From positions 1 to 64,000 of the forward strand of contig NZ_JARXHX010000013.1 in the NCBI RefSeq assembly GCF_031127835.1: a DNA stretch of 64,000 bases, written 5' to 3'. Numbering within the stretch: position 1 is the stretch's first letter; each line of letters begins with the position of its first letter. Below the pieces are notes generated by a model that worked only from the letters and a program-made list of their open reading frames with translations, made no database searches and was not told the DNA's origin. The DNA is from Pelagicoccus sp. SDUM812002. GTDB lineage: Bacteria > Verrucomicrobiota > Verrucomicrobiia > Opitutales > Opitutaceae. Shown in pieces: positions 16,550-27,300 of this stretch. Both the position numbers and the translations under genes were made by a program.

Positions 16550-19069
16550 ATGAATCCTATATCTAAACTTCCAGCATTAACTGCTGCACTAATCGCTGCA
16601 GGATCGACTGGCCTGCATGCTCAGAGCGTCGACGAGCCTAGCTCGGAAGATGTTTTCGATCTCGAAGGTTTCACAGTCAGTCCCTTGGAGGAGTTTTCGA
16701 ACCGTGCCGTCTACGGTGAGACACCCATCGCTTTCTCCGAATTGAGCAAGGAAGATCTTGACCGCTACCTGGCGTCCCAAGAAATTCCCATGGCCCTCAA
16801 CTACACACCGTCCGTCTATGCAACCAACCAAGGAGGTGGCGCCGGAGACGCCCGCATCAACATTCGCGGCTTCGACCAAAGAAACGTGGCCGTCATGATC
16901 AATGGCGTACCCGTCAACGACATGGAAAACGGCTGGGTCTACTGGTCCAACTGGGACGGCATCGGTGACATCGCTTCCTCGGTCCAGGTACAACGAGGAA
17001 TTTCGAATCTCGACCTAGCGGTGCCCTCAATAGGCGGCACCCTTAACATTATGACCGACCCTGCTGCCAAAGATAAAGGCGGCATGCTGAAGCAAGAATT
17101 CGGCTCCGACGGTTTCTCCAAAACCACTCTTGTCGGACACACTGGTCTCATCGACGACAGGTTCGCAGCCTCCGCCGCCATCGCTCGCAAAATGAGCGGC
17201 AGCTACATCGACGGCGTTTGGGTCGACGCTTGGAGCTGGTACTTCGGAGCCTCTCTGAAGCTAAACGAATCGAACACAATCGAGTTCTACGGATTCGGAG
17301 CTCCTCAGCGTCACGCCCAGAACCTGTACGCACGAAACATTGGCTCATACAGCGCGGACTTCGCCCTCGGACTCGAAGGCTACGATGCTGCCGCTCTACA
17401 AGAAAGCTATGGATACGAGCGCGGCTTCGCTTACAACGAAACCTGGAATTACGTCGACACCTCCTACACGCAGCTACAGGCGGATCATCACGGCATTGGG
17501 CCTCGTCGTTTCGAAAACTATATCAACGAGCGCGAGAACTTCTACGACAAGCCGCAGGTCAGTGCCAACTGGTACTTCCGACCAGAAGATAGTCGCTGGT
17601 CTTGGGACAACGTTCTCTACTACTCCGGCGGCGAAGGTGGCGGCACCGGAACTTACGGCTCCGTCTCTCGCGTATCCGACTTCGGCGGCTACTTCCACCG
17701 CAACCGCGACTGGAACGCTGAGATAGCAGAAAACCAAGCCAATCTCGACAGCACCGGCCGCGCAGAGTCGACTGGCATCCTCCGCAACTCCCGCAACAAC
17801 CAGTACACAATCGGACTCATCTCCAAGGCCACGTACGAAGCCTCCGAAAACTGGAGCACCTCCTTTGGCATCGATTGGCGTACTGCCGAGATCCAGCACT
17901 TCCGCGAGGTTAGAGACCTGCTGGGCGGAGACTACTTCATCTGGAACGGTGGCCAAAAGACCCTCGGAGGGACGTTCGACTATAACAACACCAACACAGT
18001 CGATTGGCTCGGTGGCTACTGGCAAGCAGCGTACGAGAAGGATGACTTCACTGGTTTCGCCATGCTCGGTCTTTCGCAGATCTCCTACTCCTTTGAAGAC
18101 TTCTTCAAGCTCAACAACGACGGAAGCAATTACGTTATCGACTCCGATACGTTCGATGGCATGCAGCTGAAGTTCGGCGGACGCTACGATATCAACGAAA
18201 ACACTAGCGTGTACGCAAACTTCGGATACGTAGAGAAAGTGCCCATCTTTGACACAGTCATCGACGACGGTTCCGGCGAGGCATTCCTCAACCCGCCAGA
18301 CGAAGTCTTCACCAACGTCGAAATCGGCGTAAACTACACCAACGAGGACGGCACCCTGGTTCTCGGGGCTAACGTCTACAATACCGACTGGTCAGACAGA
18401 GCCTTCTCAAGGTTCGTCGCTGTCCTTGACGAAAACGTAAACATCGCTGGCGTGGATCAACAACACCGAGGCATCGAGTTCGAGGGTACCTACTACTTCA
18501 ACAAGCAACTCAAGCTCGATGCGACCCTCGCTTTGAGCGACTGGAAATACAAGAACGACGTCACCGCTCGTTTCGATCCGGACAACAATCCAGCCACCGC
18601 TCAAGAGTTCAACCTCTACTTGGATGGAATCAAGGTCGGCGACGCACCGCAAACCCAGTTCACGACCAGCCTCACATACATGCCACAAACGGGACTGAAC
18701 CTTACCGGCAGAATGCGCCACAACCGCCAGAACTACGCAGGGTTCGATCCACTCGGACGCACCGACGAGGACGACCGCACCCAAAGCTGGAAAGCTCCTG
18801 ACTACACCGTCTTCGACTTCCACGCCGATTGGAAGCTTCCTACCGATACTGACATCGAGTACGAACTCTTTTTAAGCGTGCTGAACGTATTCGATAAAAA
18901 GTACATTCAAGACGCGGTGGACGCAGACTCCTTCAGCGGTTACCATGACGACTTCGATGTCAGCGAAGGCGGTAGCGGCGACTACGCCGACCTTCACGAC
19001 GCTGATGGAGCAGCCGTTCACTTCGGAGCCCCTCGCCGTATCAATGCCGGCCTGAAGCTCACCTTCTAA
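16550..19069 (+). CDS. TonB-dependent receptor
   Basis: An 839-aa outer membrane receptor. Signal peptide about residues 1-25 (ending LHAQS), then VFDLEGFTVSPLEE, a plug domain with INIRGFDQRNVAVMINGVPVNDMENG and VQVQRGISNLDLAVPSIGGTLNIM, and a long barrel ending in the canonical terminal Phe (AGLKLTF). It differs clearly from the receptor at 11264-14167 in length and sequence and belongs to the group resembling Fe/siderophore or sugar receptors. Position suggests glucan uptake, but substrate is uncertain. A strong terminator follows 31 bp after the stop. Confidence 0.9.
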   Translation: MNPISKLPALTAALIAAGSTGLHAQSVDEPSSEDVFDLEGFTVSPLEEFSNRAVYGETPIAFSELSKEDLDRYLASQEIPMALNYTPSVYATNQGGGAGDARINIRGFDQRNVAVMINGVPVNDMENGWVYWSNWDGIGDIASSVQVQRGISNLDLAVPSIGGTLNIMTDPAAKDKGGMLKQEFGSDGFSKTTLVGHTGLIDDRFAASAAIARKMSGSYIDGVWVDAWSWYFGASLKLNESNTIEFYGFGAPQRHAQNLYARNIGSYSADFALGLEGYDAAALQESYGYERGFAYNETWNYVDTSYTQLQADHHGIGPRRFENYINERENFYDKPQVSANWYFRPEDSRWSWDNVLYYSGGEGGGTGTYGSVSRVSDFGGYFHRNRDWNAEIAENQANLDSTGRAESTGILRNSRNNQYTIGLISKATYEASENWSTSFGIDWRTAEIQHFREVRDLLGGDYFIWNGGQKTLGGTFDYNNTNTVDWLGGYWQAAYEKDDFTGFAMLGLSQISYSFEDFFKLNNDGSNYVIDSDTFDGMQLKFGGRYDINENTSVYANFGYVEKVPIFDTVIDDGSGEAFLNPPDEVFTNVEIGVNYTNEDGTLVLGANVYNTDWSDRAFSRFVAVLDENVNIAGVDQQHRGIEFEGTYYFNKQLKLDATLALSDWKYKNDVTARFDPDNNPATAQEFNLYLDGIKVGDAPQTQFTTSLTYMPQTGLNLTGRMRHNRQNYAGFDPLGRTDEDDRTQSWKAPDYTVFDFHADWKLPTDTDIEYELFLSVLNVFDKKYIQDAVDADSFSGYHDDFDVSEGGSGDYADLHDADGAAVHFGAPRRINAGLKLTF

Positions 19070-19100
19070 AAACTCCCTGATCTGAGTTTTTTAATACAAG

Positions 19101-19140
19101 AAGACGCTACGCCTCCAATCGGCGTAGCGTCTTTCGTTTT
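19101..19140 (+). terminator. intrinsic terminator of second TonB receptor gene
   Basis: A perfect 13-bp stem (AAGACGCTACGCC at 19101-19113 with GGCGTAGCGTCTT at 19121-19133), 7-nt loop, followed by TCGTTTT. Confidence 0.88.
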
Positions 19141-19171
19141 CTAAGTTCCAAGAGCTATTCTAGCGTATCGA

Positions 19172-19639
19172 CTAGTGCACTACAGCGAACGGTAACATTT
19201 CCGGTTCAACCAGCCATTCGAAATCATCGTACGCCAACCGGATCAGTTCCGTATGCGTTCCCGCTGAGAAAAAGATATAGTCATCTTCCGCGAGTTCGGG
19301 AGCGACATAAACCTTCATTCCGTAGAGATTTCCGAAAGGCGGAATAGCTCCCAGGTCACACCCAGGAAATTTATCCACGAAATCCTCTTCATGAGCAAGG
19401 CTCACACTTTCAGAACCAACGATCTCAGCCAAGAAACCCAGATCGATGTGTTCGGACGCCGGCAGAACCGCCATGACCAAATCATCGTCTAGCTTGACCA
19501 CAACAGTCTTCGCCAAATCCCACCCAGAGACGTGGGCTCGCGCCGCCACCTCTTGGGCAGTGTACGCAGGCGAATGACTGATTCTCTGGTACTTGATCCG
19601 ATGCAGGTCCAAGTACTCCGTTATTCGAGCGATAGGCAT
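19172..19639 (-). CDS. YbaK/EbsC-type aminoacyl-tRNA deacylase
   Basis: A 155-aa single-domain protein of the YbaK/ProRS-INS family, which hydrolyses wrongly charged tRNAs or free aminoacyl-tRNA. Family marks are HSPAYTAQEVAARAHVSGWDLAKTVVVK, with the conserved Lys, and the GAIPPFGN loop. The ATG at 19639 is preceded by AGGAGGTGA with an 8-base spacing, one of the few perfect ribosome sites in this window, so it is preferred to the upstream GTG at 19648. Confidence 0.85.
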   Translation of the reverse strand: MPIARITEYLDLHRIKYQRISHSPAYTAQEVAARAHVSGWDLAKTVVVKLDDDLVMAVLPASEHIDLGFLAEIVGSESVSLAHEEDFVDKFPGCDLGAIPPFGNLYGMKVYVAPELAEDDYIFFSAGTHTELIRLAYDDFEWLVEPEMLPFAVVH

Positions 19640-20002
19640 AACGCTCACCTCCTATTATTGCTTGTTAACGATTCTCACCCTAACGCGAACGGTTGGCCGA
19701 GAACCACGCCCTTAAGAGCGCCAGTGGGGGGTATTCTATGTCCGATTGTTTTTTGGGAAAAACGTCGGCGTCTTGACAGTGAGCCAGGCCGTCGGCGGCG
19801 ATGTACAAACAGTAGCTAAGCTTAACTAAAAGTCGAGCCTGCGAAACGTACCTTAACAAATGAATTTTATAAAGCGCGAAGCCATAGTAGCTTCCCTACT
19901 GCGAAAATTAGCAAACGCCCTAGCTACGAACTGTCCGGGGGCGAATTACCGAACCCAGAGAGCGAGCAACTAAGGTGCAGTTCATACCATCACAATTCGA
20001 GC
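19640..20002. other. gene-free stretch
   Basis: I see no gene and no recognisable remnant. It carries the ybaK-type promoter side at its left end. Confidence 0.5.
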
Positions 20003-20438
20003 TAAAGCGCTCCATCGTACGGGTTTTCTCGGATTGCAAAGGTTAGCTCAAAAACGGTGCTGGAGTGTTCGTATCCACATAACGGTGACTTCCTCCAATA
20101 TGCGTAGCCAACTGGGAACTGATCGCGAGACCGATACCCGTGCCTCCGCTCTTTCTGCTACCTACCGGAGTAAAAAGCTGATCGCGTAATTCGACAGGTC
20201 CTCCTTCCCCCGAATCGCTCACAAGCAAACTCGCCTCCTGCCCTTCATTCGATAAATCGATGCTGACGAGACCACCGTCCAGGGTCGCTTCCAAAGCGTT
20301 CTTCACTCGGTTAAAAGTGATCAACAACACTCCGATACTGCCACCAATAGGTCGGAGCTGAAACCGACTTGCGCGAAGTCTGACAGCCAAACTTCCGGAT
20401 AAATTTCAGAGCTCAAGAGCCCTTGCTCTAGGCTTTCC
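20003..20438 (-). pseudogene. remnant of a sensor histidine kinase ATPase domain
   Basis: The minus strand encodes the C-terminal half of a histidine kinase in broken frames. NRVKNALEATLDGG (N box), LLVSDSGEGG (G1) and GGTGIGLAISSQLATHIGG (G2) lie in the frame 20043-20390. The expected ending STVFELTF is found in another frame around 20045-20005, so a frameshift separates them. Upstream, a third frame reads DVEESLEQGLLSSEIYPEVW. No phosphoacceptor histidine region is recognisable. The gene is degraded and cannot make a kinase. Confidence 0.7.
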
Positions 20439-20873
20439 TCAACGTCGCTGGGATTCGTCCCAAGCGGTATCGTGGACCTTATCCTCAACATTTGCTCGAA
20501 GTTCCCTCACCACCGATATCCGCAATTGCCGAGAAACTTGAATCTCTTCGGAAAACTCATCTAGGAACAATTCGCGAGCTGCCTTGATCTCTTCTGCTGT
20601 TGCGTTGCCGCCCGGACGGTAATTCTCAATCCATGCTCCGCGGAATAGCGCCTTGCGATCAACGCAGAGAGATGAGGTGGGCACGGATCGACTCAGGGGC
20701 GTCTTCCGGACTATTCAAAAGCTCGGATATCAAACCGCCGTACCGTCTAAACCGCTGCTTTGATGTAGATGGATCGCCCCCTTCACCCGTTACCTCGTGC
20801 TGGGACCAAGCCGGCATCGCCCACAATACTGCAGAGCTACACCAAGCATCACTATCGTACGTTTCTTCTTCAT
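20439..20873 (-). pseudogene. remnant of a secreted helical protein gene, frameshifted
   Basis: A start at 20873 (MKKKRTIVMLGVA) leads into the end of a signal peptide (LWAMPAWSQ) only after a frameshift near 20825. The frame then reads through RFRRYGGLISELLNSPEDAPESIRAHLISLR. A second shift near 20650 joins DRKALFRGAWIENYRPGG and an acidic helical stretch up to the stop at 20439. The product family is not recognised. Together with the adjacent kinase remnant this marks a decayed locus. Confidence 0.55.
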
Positions 20874-21343
20874 TTGAGTCGCTGAAAAATCCTCTGGGTC
20901 AACGAATCCACCATCGCACAGCACATGCCAACAGCTGACAAAACACGTTAGCTCCTTTCTATCTGCACTTTAAGAAAACATATCGAGCAGTACGAAACTG
21001 GCTGTTGGGAAATTGAACCCAAGTTGAAAGGACTTTTCTGGCGATCCTTCCGTAAATATTTACCGGATCCACCGGTGGGGCCAAATACCATTTCTATACT
21101 CACAGGGGATTTAGGTGCTGCTACGCGGGATTCCACTCGACCCGACCAAGAACCCGTAGGCGATCCGCCCTACCACCCTTCCAGTGTATAAATTTATATT
21201 ACTCAGTTGGGCTATTAATGGTTGAGGAGACTTCCATTCCCTCCGTTCCCCGACGGAGGTTCAATCCATTTCGAAAGTTCAGGCTCTCGGTTTCGGGTGG
21301 GACCGCTCTTTCGAACCAACCACCAACTAAATTTCGAGCCTTC
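20874..21343. other. gene-free stretch with leader hairpin before DUF1800 gene
   Basis: No gene recognised. A short minus-strand frame at 20948-21136 is not protein-like enough to call. A perfect 7-bp hairpin, CCTCCGT-TCCCCG-ACGGAGG, lies at 21240-21259, about 85 bp before the likely ATG of the large DUF1800 gene. Confidence 0.5.
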
Positions 21344-24300
21344 ATGAGAGTTCTCCAACTTTGCTGTAGACAATTACTCCACACAATCATCGCGTCGTTG
21401 TTGATCGGATACACAACGCTCTCTGCCTTCGGGCAGGAAAACGGCGTCACAAGAGAGGTCTGGACTAGTCTGGAAGGAAGTGGGATAGAAAATTTGATCG
21501 CCAGTCCCAACTACCCTCAAGCACCCACTATCCGCGATCTCCTGCCGACCTTTTCGACGCCCGTTAACTTCGCATCAACCTACGGCACCCGTTTGAGATC
21601 CTACCTAACGCCAAGTGTCAGCGGCGAATACAGCTTTTGGATACAAGGCGACGACAATTGCGTCCTCTACTTCGGCAGCGACGGAACTCCCAACTCAGCG
21701 ACTCTTATCGCTTCCGTACCCAGTTACACCAGCTCCAGCGAATGGGATAAGTATCCAGAGCAGCACTCCCTCAAGATCACTCTAAACGCAGGTCAAACCT
21801 ACTATCTCGAAGTCCTCCACAAAGAGGGAACCGGCGGTGACTTCGTGAATCTAGCCTGGGACCTCGCCGGAAACTTTACTCGACAAGAAATTCCAACGGA
21901 GCGATTGACGCCCTACGAATCCGCCCCCGCCTATGATCCGGACATAAACCTCTACGTGGAAGCAGGAGCGGCTCAAAGTGTCTACCTGCCCGCCAGTAGT
22001 TTTCAGCCCTCAGCTAGCGTTCTGTCAAAATCCGCCCCACTTGAAACCTTAGCCATCTCATGGAGCCAAACCTCTGGCTCCGAGGCAATCATTTCCGACT
22101 CGGACACGCTTACACCTACCATAGTCGCCCACACACCCGGAGTTCGTACCTTTACCCTGTCCGTATCCGACGGTACCGAAACACGGACGGACACAGTCGC
22201 GGTATCCGTATTCGAACCACTGGCTGAAGGCACCGGTTCATTTACCCAAGAGATCTGGCTAGACGTCGATAGCTCGCAAGTCGAAGGCTTGCTCGACAAA
22301 GCCGACTATCCTTCCCGTCCACATCTCATTCGTACAACTGAGGACCTTACCGGACCGCGCAACTGGGGAGACCGCTACGGCACTCGTACCCATGGACTCA
22401 TTACACCTCCCACGACTGGTACCTACACGTTCTACGTGACGGGCGATGACGACGCCGCTCTTTTCCTCAGCAGTGACGACTCGCCATCCAACAAAAGCCT
22501 AATTGCCTTTACACCAGAAAACACGGCTGAAGGCGCTTGGACCCAATTTCCAGAGCAGATCTCTGACCCGATTCTTCTCGAAAAAGGAGAAACCTATTAC
22601 CTCGAGCTTCTCTTCTCCACTCGCTACGGCAACGATTTCCATGCTGCTGCGTGGAGTGTCGAAGGCGGACCTATCTCAACTATCGGCGGAGAGTTTTTCA
22701 TTTCCGCGATCGCAGAGAACAACGCACCTAGCTTCGAATCTGCAAGTGCGTTCGTCGTAGAAGCAGGGACCAATCGAAGTGTTCACAGCCCCGACAGCTC
22801 AGTCACCCTTCAAGGTAAAACGCTGAAAATTCTCGAATCATACACAGTCGAATCTATAACCTGGAGCCAAGTATCCGGTCCAGCCTTAGCCTCTCTGTCC
22901 AATGCGAGCGAACTCACCACGATCGCAACCCTACCACATGAAGGCAGCTACAAATTTAATTTAACGATAAGAGCGAATGGTATCGAAGGTTCGGATACCG
23001 TCGAGATCAACGTTCTCCCTGCAATCAACGATCAAACGGGCGGCTTTACTCGCGAGGTTTGGCTCGGGATAAAAGGCGAATCCGTTGAGGATTTGAAGCT
23101 CCATTCAGACTTCCCCAATACTCCACACCTCGTCGACCAACTCCCTTCGCTCGCGGGTCCGGAGAACTGGAACTATAACTACGGATCTCGTGCAACCGGT
23201 TTCTTGATCCCCACTCGCAGTGGCCCTCACACCTTCTACATTACTGCCGACGACTCTGCTGTCTTAAGCCTGTCAAATGACAGCTCACCAGCTGGTCTTC
23301 GCGAAATAGCCACCTCAGGACGACGTTCAAGAGGTGATTTCCGCGATTCAGGACAAATTTCCGAGGCTATCGACTTGATCGCTGGCAACAGATACTTCGT
23401 CGAAGTCCTGCACAAGCAATACTACGGGAATGATCACTTCGAGGTGTCATGGAGCTTCGGTAACGAAAACTCTCCAACACCGATCGGCGGAGGCAACCTC
23501 GAACCGAGTGACTCGACCGCCATTCCGCTCGACATCGATCTTCCTGAATACGCCTTCGCTGGACCAGACCGTCATTATTACGCCCCAACTCGATCTTTCG
23601 ATTTGACCGGAAAAATCCTGGAGGTTGGAGCAGAAGACAACTTCCACAAAGTAGAATGGTTCTACCTCGGTGAAAACTCAGCAGTAAGCATCGAAAGTCC
23701 GAACAAACTAAACACTACGGCCAAGGTGCCTAGCGAGGGTACCTACCGCTTCCGCCTCACACTGAAAACGTCCGGAAAGACGCACTATGACGACGTATCC
23801 ATCCACGTACTACCGCAACTCAACGAAGATACTGGCGGAGTAAATCGTGCCGTTTGGCTGAATGTCGAGGGCTCGACCATTGAGAGTCTGCTGCTTCAGG
23901 ATCCTCTCCTTCGGTCTCCAGCTTTCGACGACATCATCCCTAGCCTCGAAACACCACTAGACTGGACCGACAACTACGGCACGCACATCATCGGCTACAT
24001 CCATCCTCCTGCAACTGGCGACTATCAATTCTGGCTCGCTGCCAACGATGCCGCTGAACTCTATCTCTCACCTAACGAAAATCCGGAGGACAGCATCCTG
24101 GTCGCTTCGACCACTAACGCAGTCAGTTCGCGCAATTGGGATCGCTACGAGAGCCAGGCATCCGCTCCGGTCACCCTAGAAGCTGGCAAAAAATATCTCA
24201 TAGAAGTTCTCCACAAAGAAGGCGGAAGTTCAGACAACCTAGCAGTCGCGTGGGGTGGTCCGGGGCTCAACCAGCGTGAGGTTATTTCTGCCGGCTATCT

Positions 24301-27300
24301 ATCGCCGATCTACCCAGCTCAAATGTCCGCCGAGGAAATCCTCGTTCTAGCTGGCGAGGATCAATCGATCCGCTGGCCGCTTGCCAGCGTCGAGCTCTTC
24401 GCCCGCGTCTACGATCAAAAGGACGGCCCGGAAACGCTAGATTACCAGTGGTCGTCGTCGGACGAACGGGTCGCATTCTCGACTCCATCAGACGTATCAA
24501 GCCAAGCAAGCTTCCCCGAGCCCGGCAACTACACCATCAGTCTCACCGCGTCAGATGGCGAGAATTTCGCGACCGATTCGCTAAGCGTAACTGTAGCTCC
24601 CGCTTACTTTGACAATATAGGCTCAATCACTCGCGAAGTTTGGCTCGACCTTCCAGGCTCTCAATTGGACGACCTCATAAGCGATGAGCGATTCCCAGAC
24701 AGTCCCGACATCGTGGATACAATCGACGTTTTCGACCTCCCACGCCATTGGGCAGACTACTATGGCACCAGAGTTCGCGGCTTCCTAATCGCTCCGAACA
24801 CCGGTGACTACCAATTCTACGTTTCCGCCGACGACTACGCTCGCGTATCCATAAACACAAACAGTCAGTCATTCGATGGGCTCAAGCAGATCATCAACAG
24901 CCAGGGCTATTCCGACTACCTGCGTTGGGACCGAAGAGAAGATCAAGCCTCCGCACCGATCCGACTTAACGCAGGCCAAGCCTACCCGATCGAATTGCTG
25001 CACCGAGAAAAGAACGGCGGTGACCACGCAGCCTTGGCTTGGAAGCGACCTGGCTCCGATGAAATCGAAGTCATAACAGGTCGCTATCTATCTCCAGCTA
25101 ACGAGGCTGAACCAGCCTCTAAGAATCTCATCGTAGTAGCCCCTATAGACATAATTCAGCGGTGGCCCCAAAACATTATCGACCTGCACGGCCTCGCCAT
25201 CGATCGAGCCTACGGCCCTGAATCACTAAAGACACGCTGGCAGCAAACTTCCGGCCCAGGAGTTCTGACCTTTAGCTCGACGATCGATTTGGAAACAAAC
25301 GTGCACGTTTCCGAACCTGGCGAGTATACACTTCGCCTTTACGCGTCCGACGGCAGCGAGGAGATCTATGACGAGATGAACATCACCATCGATGCTGCTC
25401 TATCAAGCCGTGCTGGAGCCGCAACTCGCTCAACGTTCACCGACATTGCTGGCGACCGCGTCGTGCATCTTGTTACCAACGAAAAGTTTCCCCAAGCCCC
25501 CGACTCGCAAGGCCCCATCCCGCAGCTCGATACCGAGACCAACAGCGATGGAGACAATTATGGCACCTTGGTCACCGGCTACATTCATCCGCCTGTTAGC
25601 GGAACTTACAGATTTAGCGTTTCGGGCGATGATTGGGTAGAGCTCTGGCTAAGCCCAGACAACACCGCCGGGCACAAGGCTCTCGTTTGCTTCACTCCTG
25701 CCGCTACTGGACAATACGAGTGGGACAAGTATCCAGAGTACCAGACATCAACTGAGATCGAGTTAGACGCTGGTCAAAAGTATTACCTCGAAATCCGACA
25801 CAAGGAGAATTCTTGGCGCGATCACTTCGCAGTCGCATGGTTGCAACCAGACGCGGATGAAATGAAGATCATCCAAGGAGCCTACCTCTCCCCGCTCGAC
25901 GATGATGCTGTCATCGATTCTCCAGAGATTGTGATTTTGGGCAACGATACCACCACTATCAGCGTTGGCGCGACCTTCAACGACCCAGGCTTCTATGCTG
26001 TAAACGGCAGCGGACAAAATATTAATGACCAAGTTGTGGTAACCAACCATGTAAACACAGAGATAGCGGGGATCTACTCCGTGCGCTATCAAGTGGTCAA
26101 CCCGAGCACCGGCTTCGCCGAGACCGTAGTGCGCACTGTAGAGGTCGTTCCTGCGGTGAGCCATCCAGCCATCTATCCGGACCCTTCGTGTAGGCCGCCG
26201 TTGATGGTCGAATGGGAGGAGCCGGTGCCGGGACAAATTTCCGCGGAAGACGCATCGCGCTTTCTCGCTCAGGCAACGTTCGGCCCGACCAAACAAGACA
26301 TCGCTCGCGTACAGGAAATTGGATACGAAGCATGGATCGACGAGCAGTTCTACATCGAACCTTCTTACCACAGGGACCAGATGCTGGCCCTCCGCCCAGC
26401 CTTAGACGATCTTGAGTTCCGCCCCTACGCCGACGAACGGCTCGTCACTTGGTGGACAACTGCCATTTCTGCACCTGACCAACTTCGCCAACGAGTCGCT
26501 TTTGCCCTGAGCGAGATTGTGGTGCTGTCCGACAAGAACAGCTTCAATCGCCTAGGACTCGCCACTGCCAACTTCTATGATATACTCGTGCGCAACGGAT
26601 TCGGCAGCTACGAACAAATCCTTCAGGAGGTGACGGTCAACCCGCTCATGGGAGAGTATCTGACCCTGCTCCGCAGCGACAAATCGTCTCCAGACGAAAA
26701 CTACGCCCGCGAGATTATGCAGCTCTTCTCCATTGGTTTGATCATGCTCAATCCTGATGGCACACCGCTCTGCGACGTAGACGGTCACAGCATTCCGACC
26801 TATGACAACGATCTAATCATCGAACTCGCCCGAGCTTTCACTGGCTGGACCTATGCAGGTTCAGACAACTTCAACTACACTCCATATGGGGAAACCGATT
26901 TTTTCTCTCCAATGGTTCCATTCGATGACCACCACGACTTCGGTAAAAAGACCCTTACAGGTGGTTTTACCCTGCCTCAAGGATTATCGCCGACGGAGGA
27001 CCTACGTCGCGCCGTCAAACACTTCGCAGATCATCCCAATGCTGGGCCATTTGTAGGCTACCGTCTCATACAACGTTTGACCACTTCGAATCCAAGCCCT
27101 GGATACATCTATCGCGTAGCTAAGACCTTCGACGACGACGGCAACGGCGGCCGCGGAAATCTAGCAGCGGTCGTAAAAGCAATCCTACTTGATCCCGAAG
27201 CTCGCGATCCGGACACCCACGGTCGCAACCGATTCGGGAAACTCCGCGAGCCTATTCTTCGTCTCACTCACCTGTTACGCAGTTTCGAGGCGGAAACCTC

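Noticed and set aside
20600-20938. 112-aa plus-strand frame
   Set aside because: The opposite strand contains readable remnants of a secreted protein, so this frame is a shadow.
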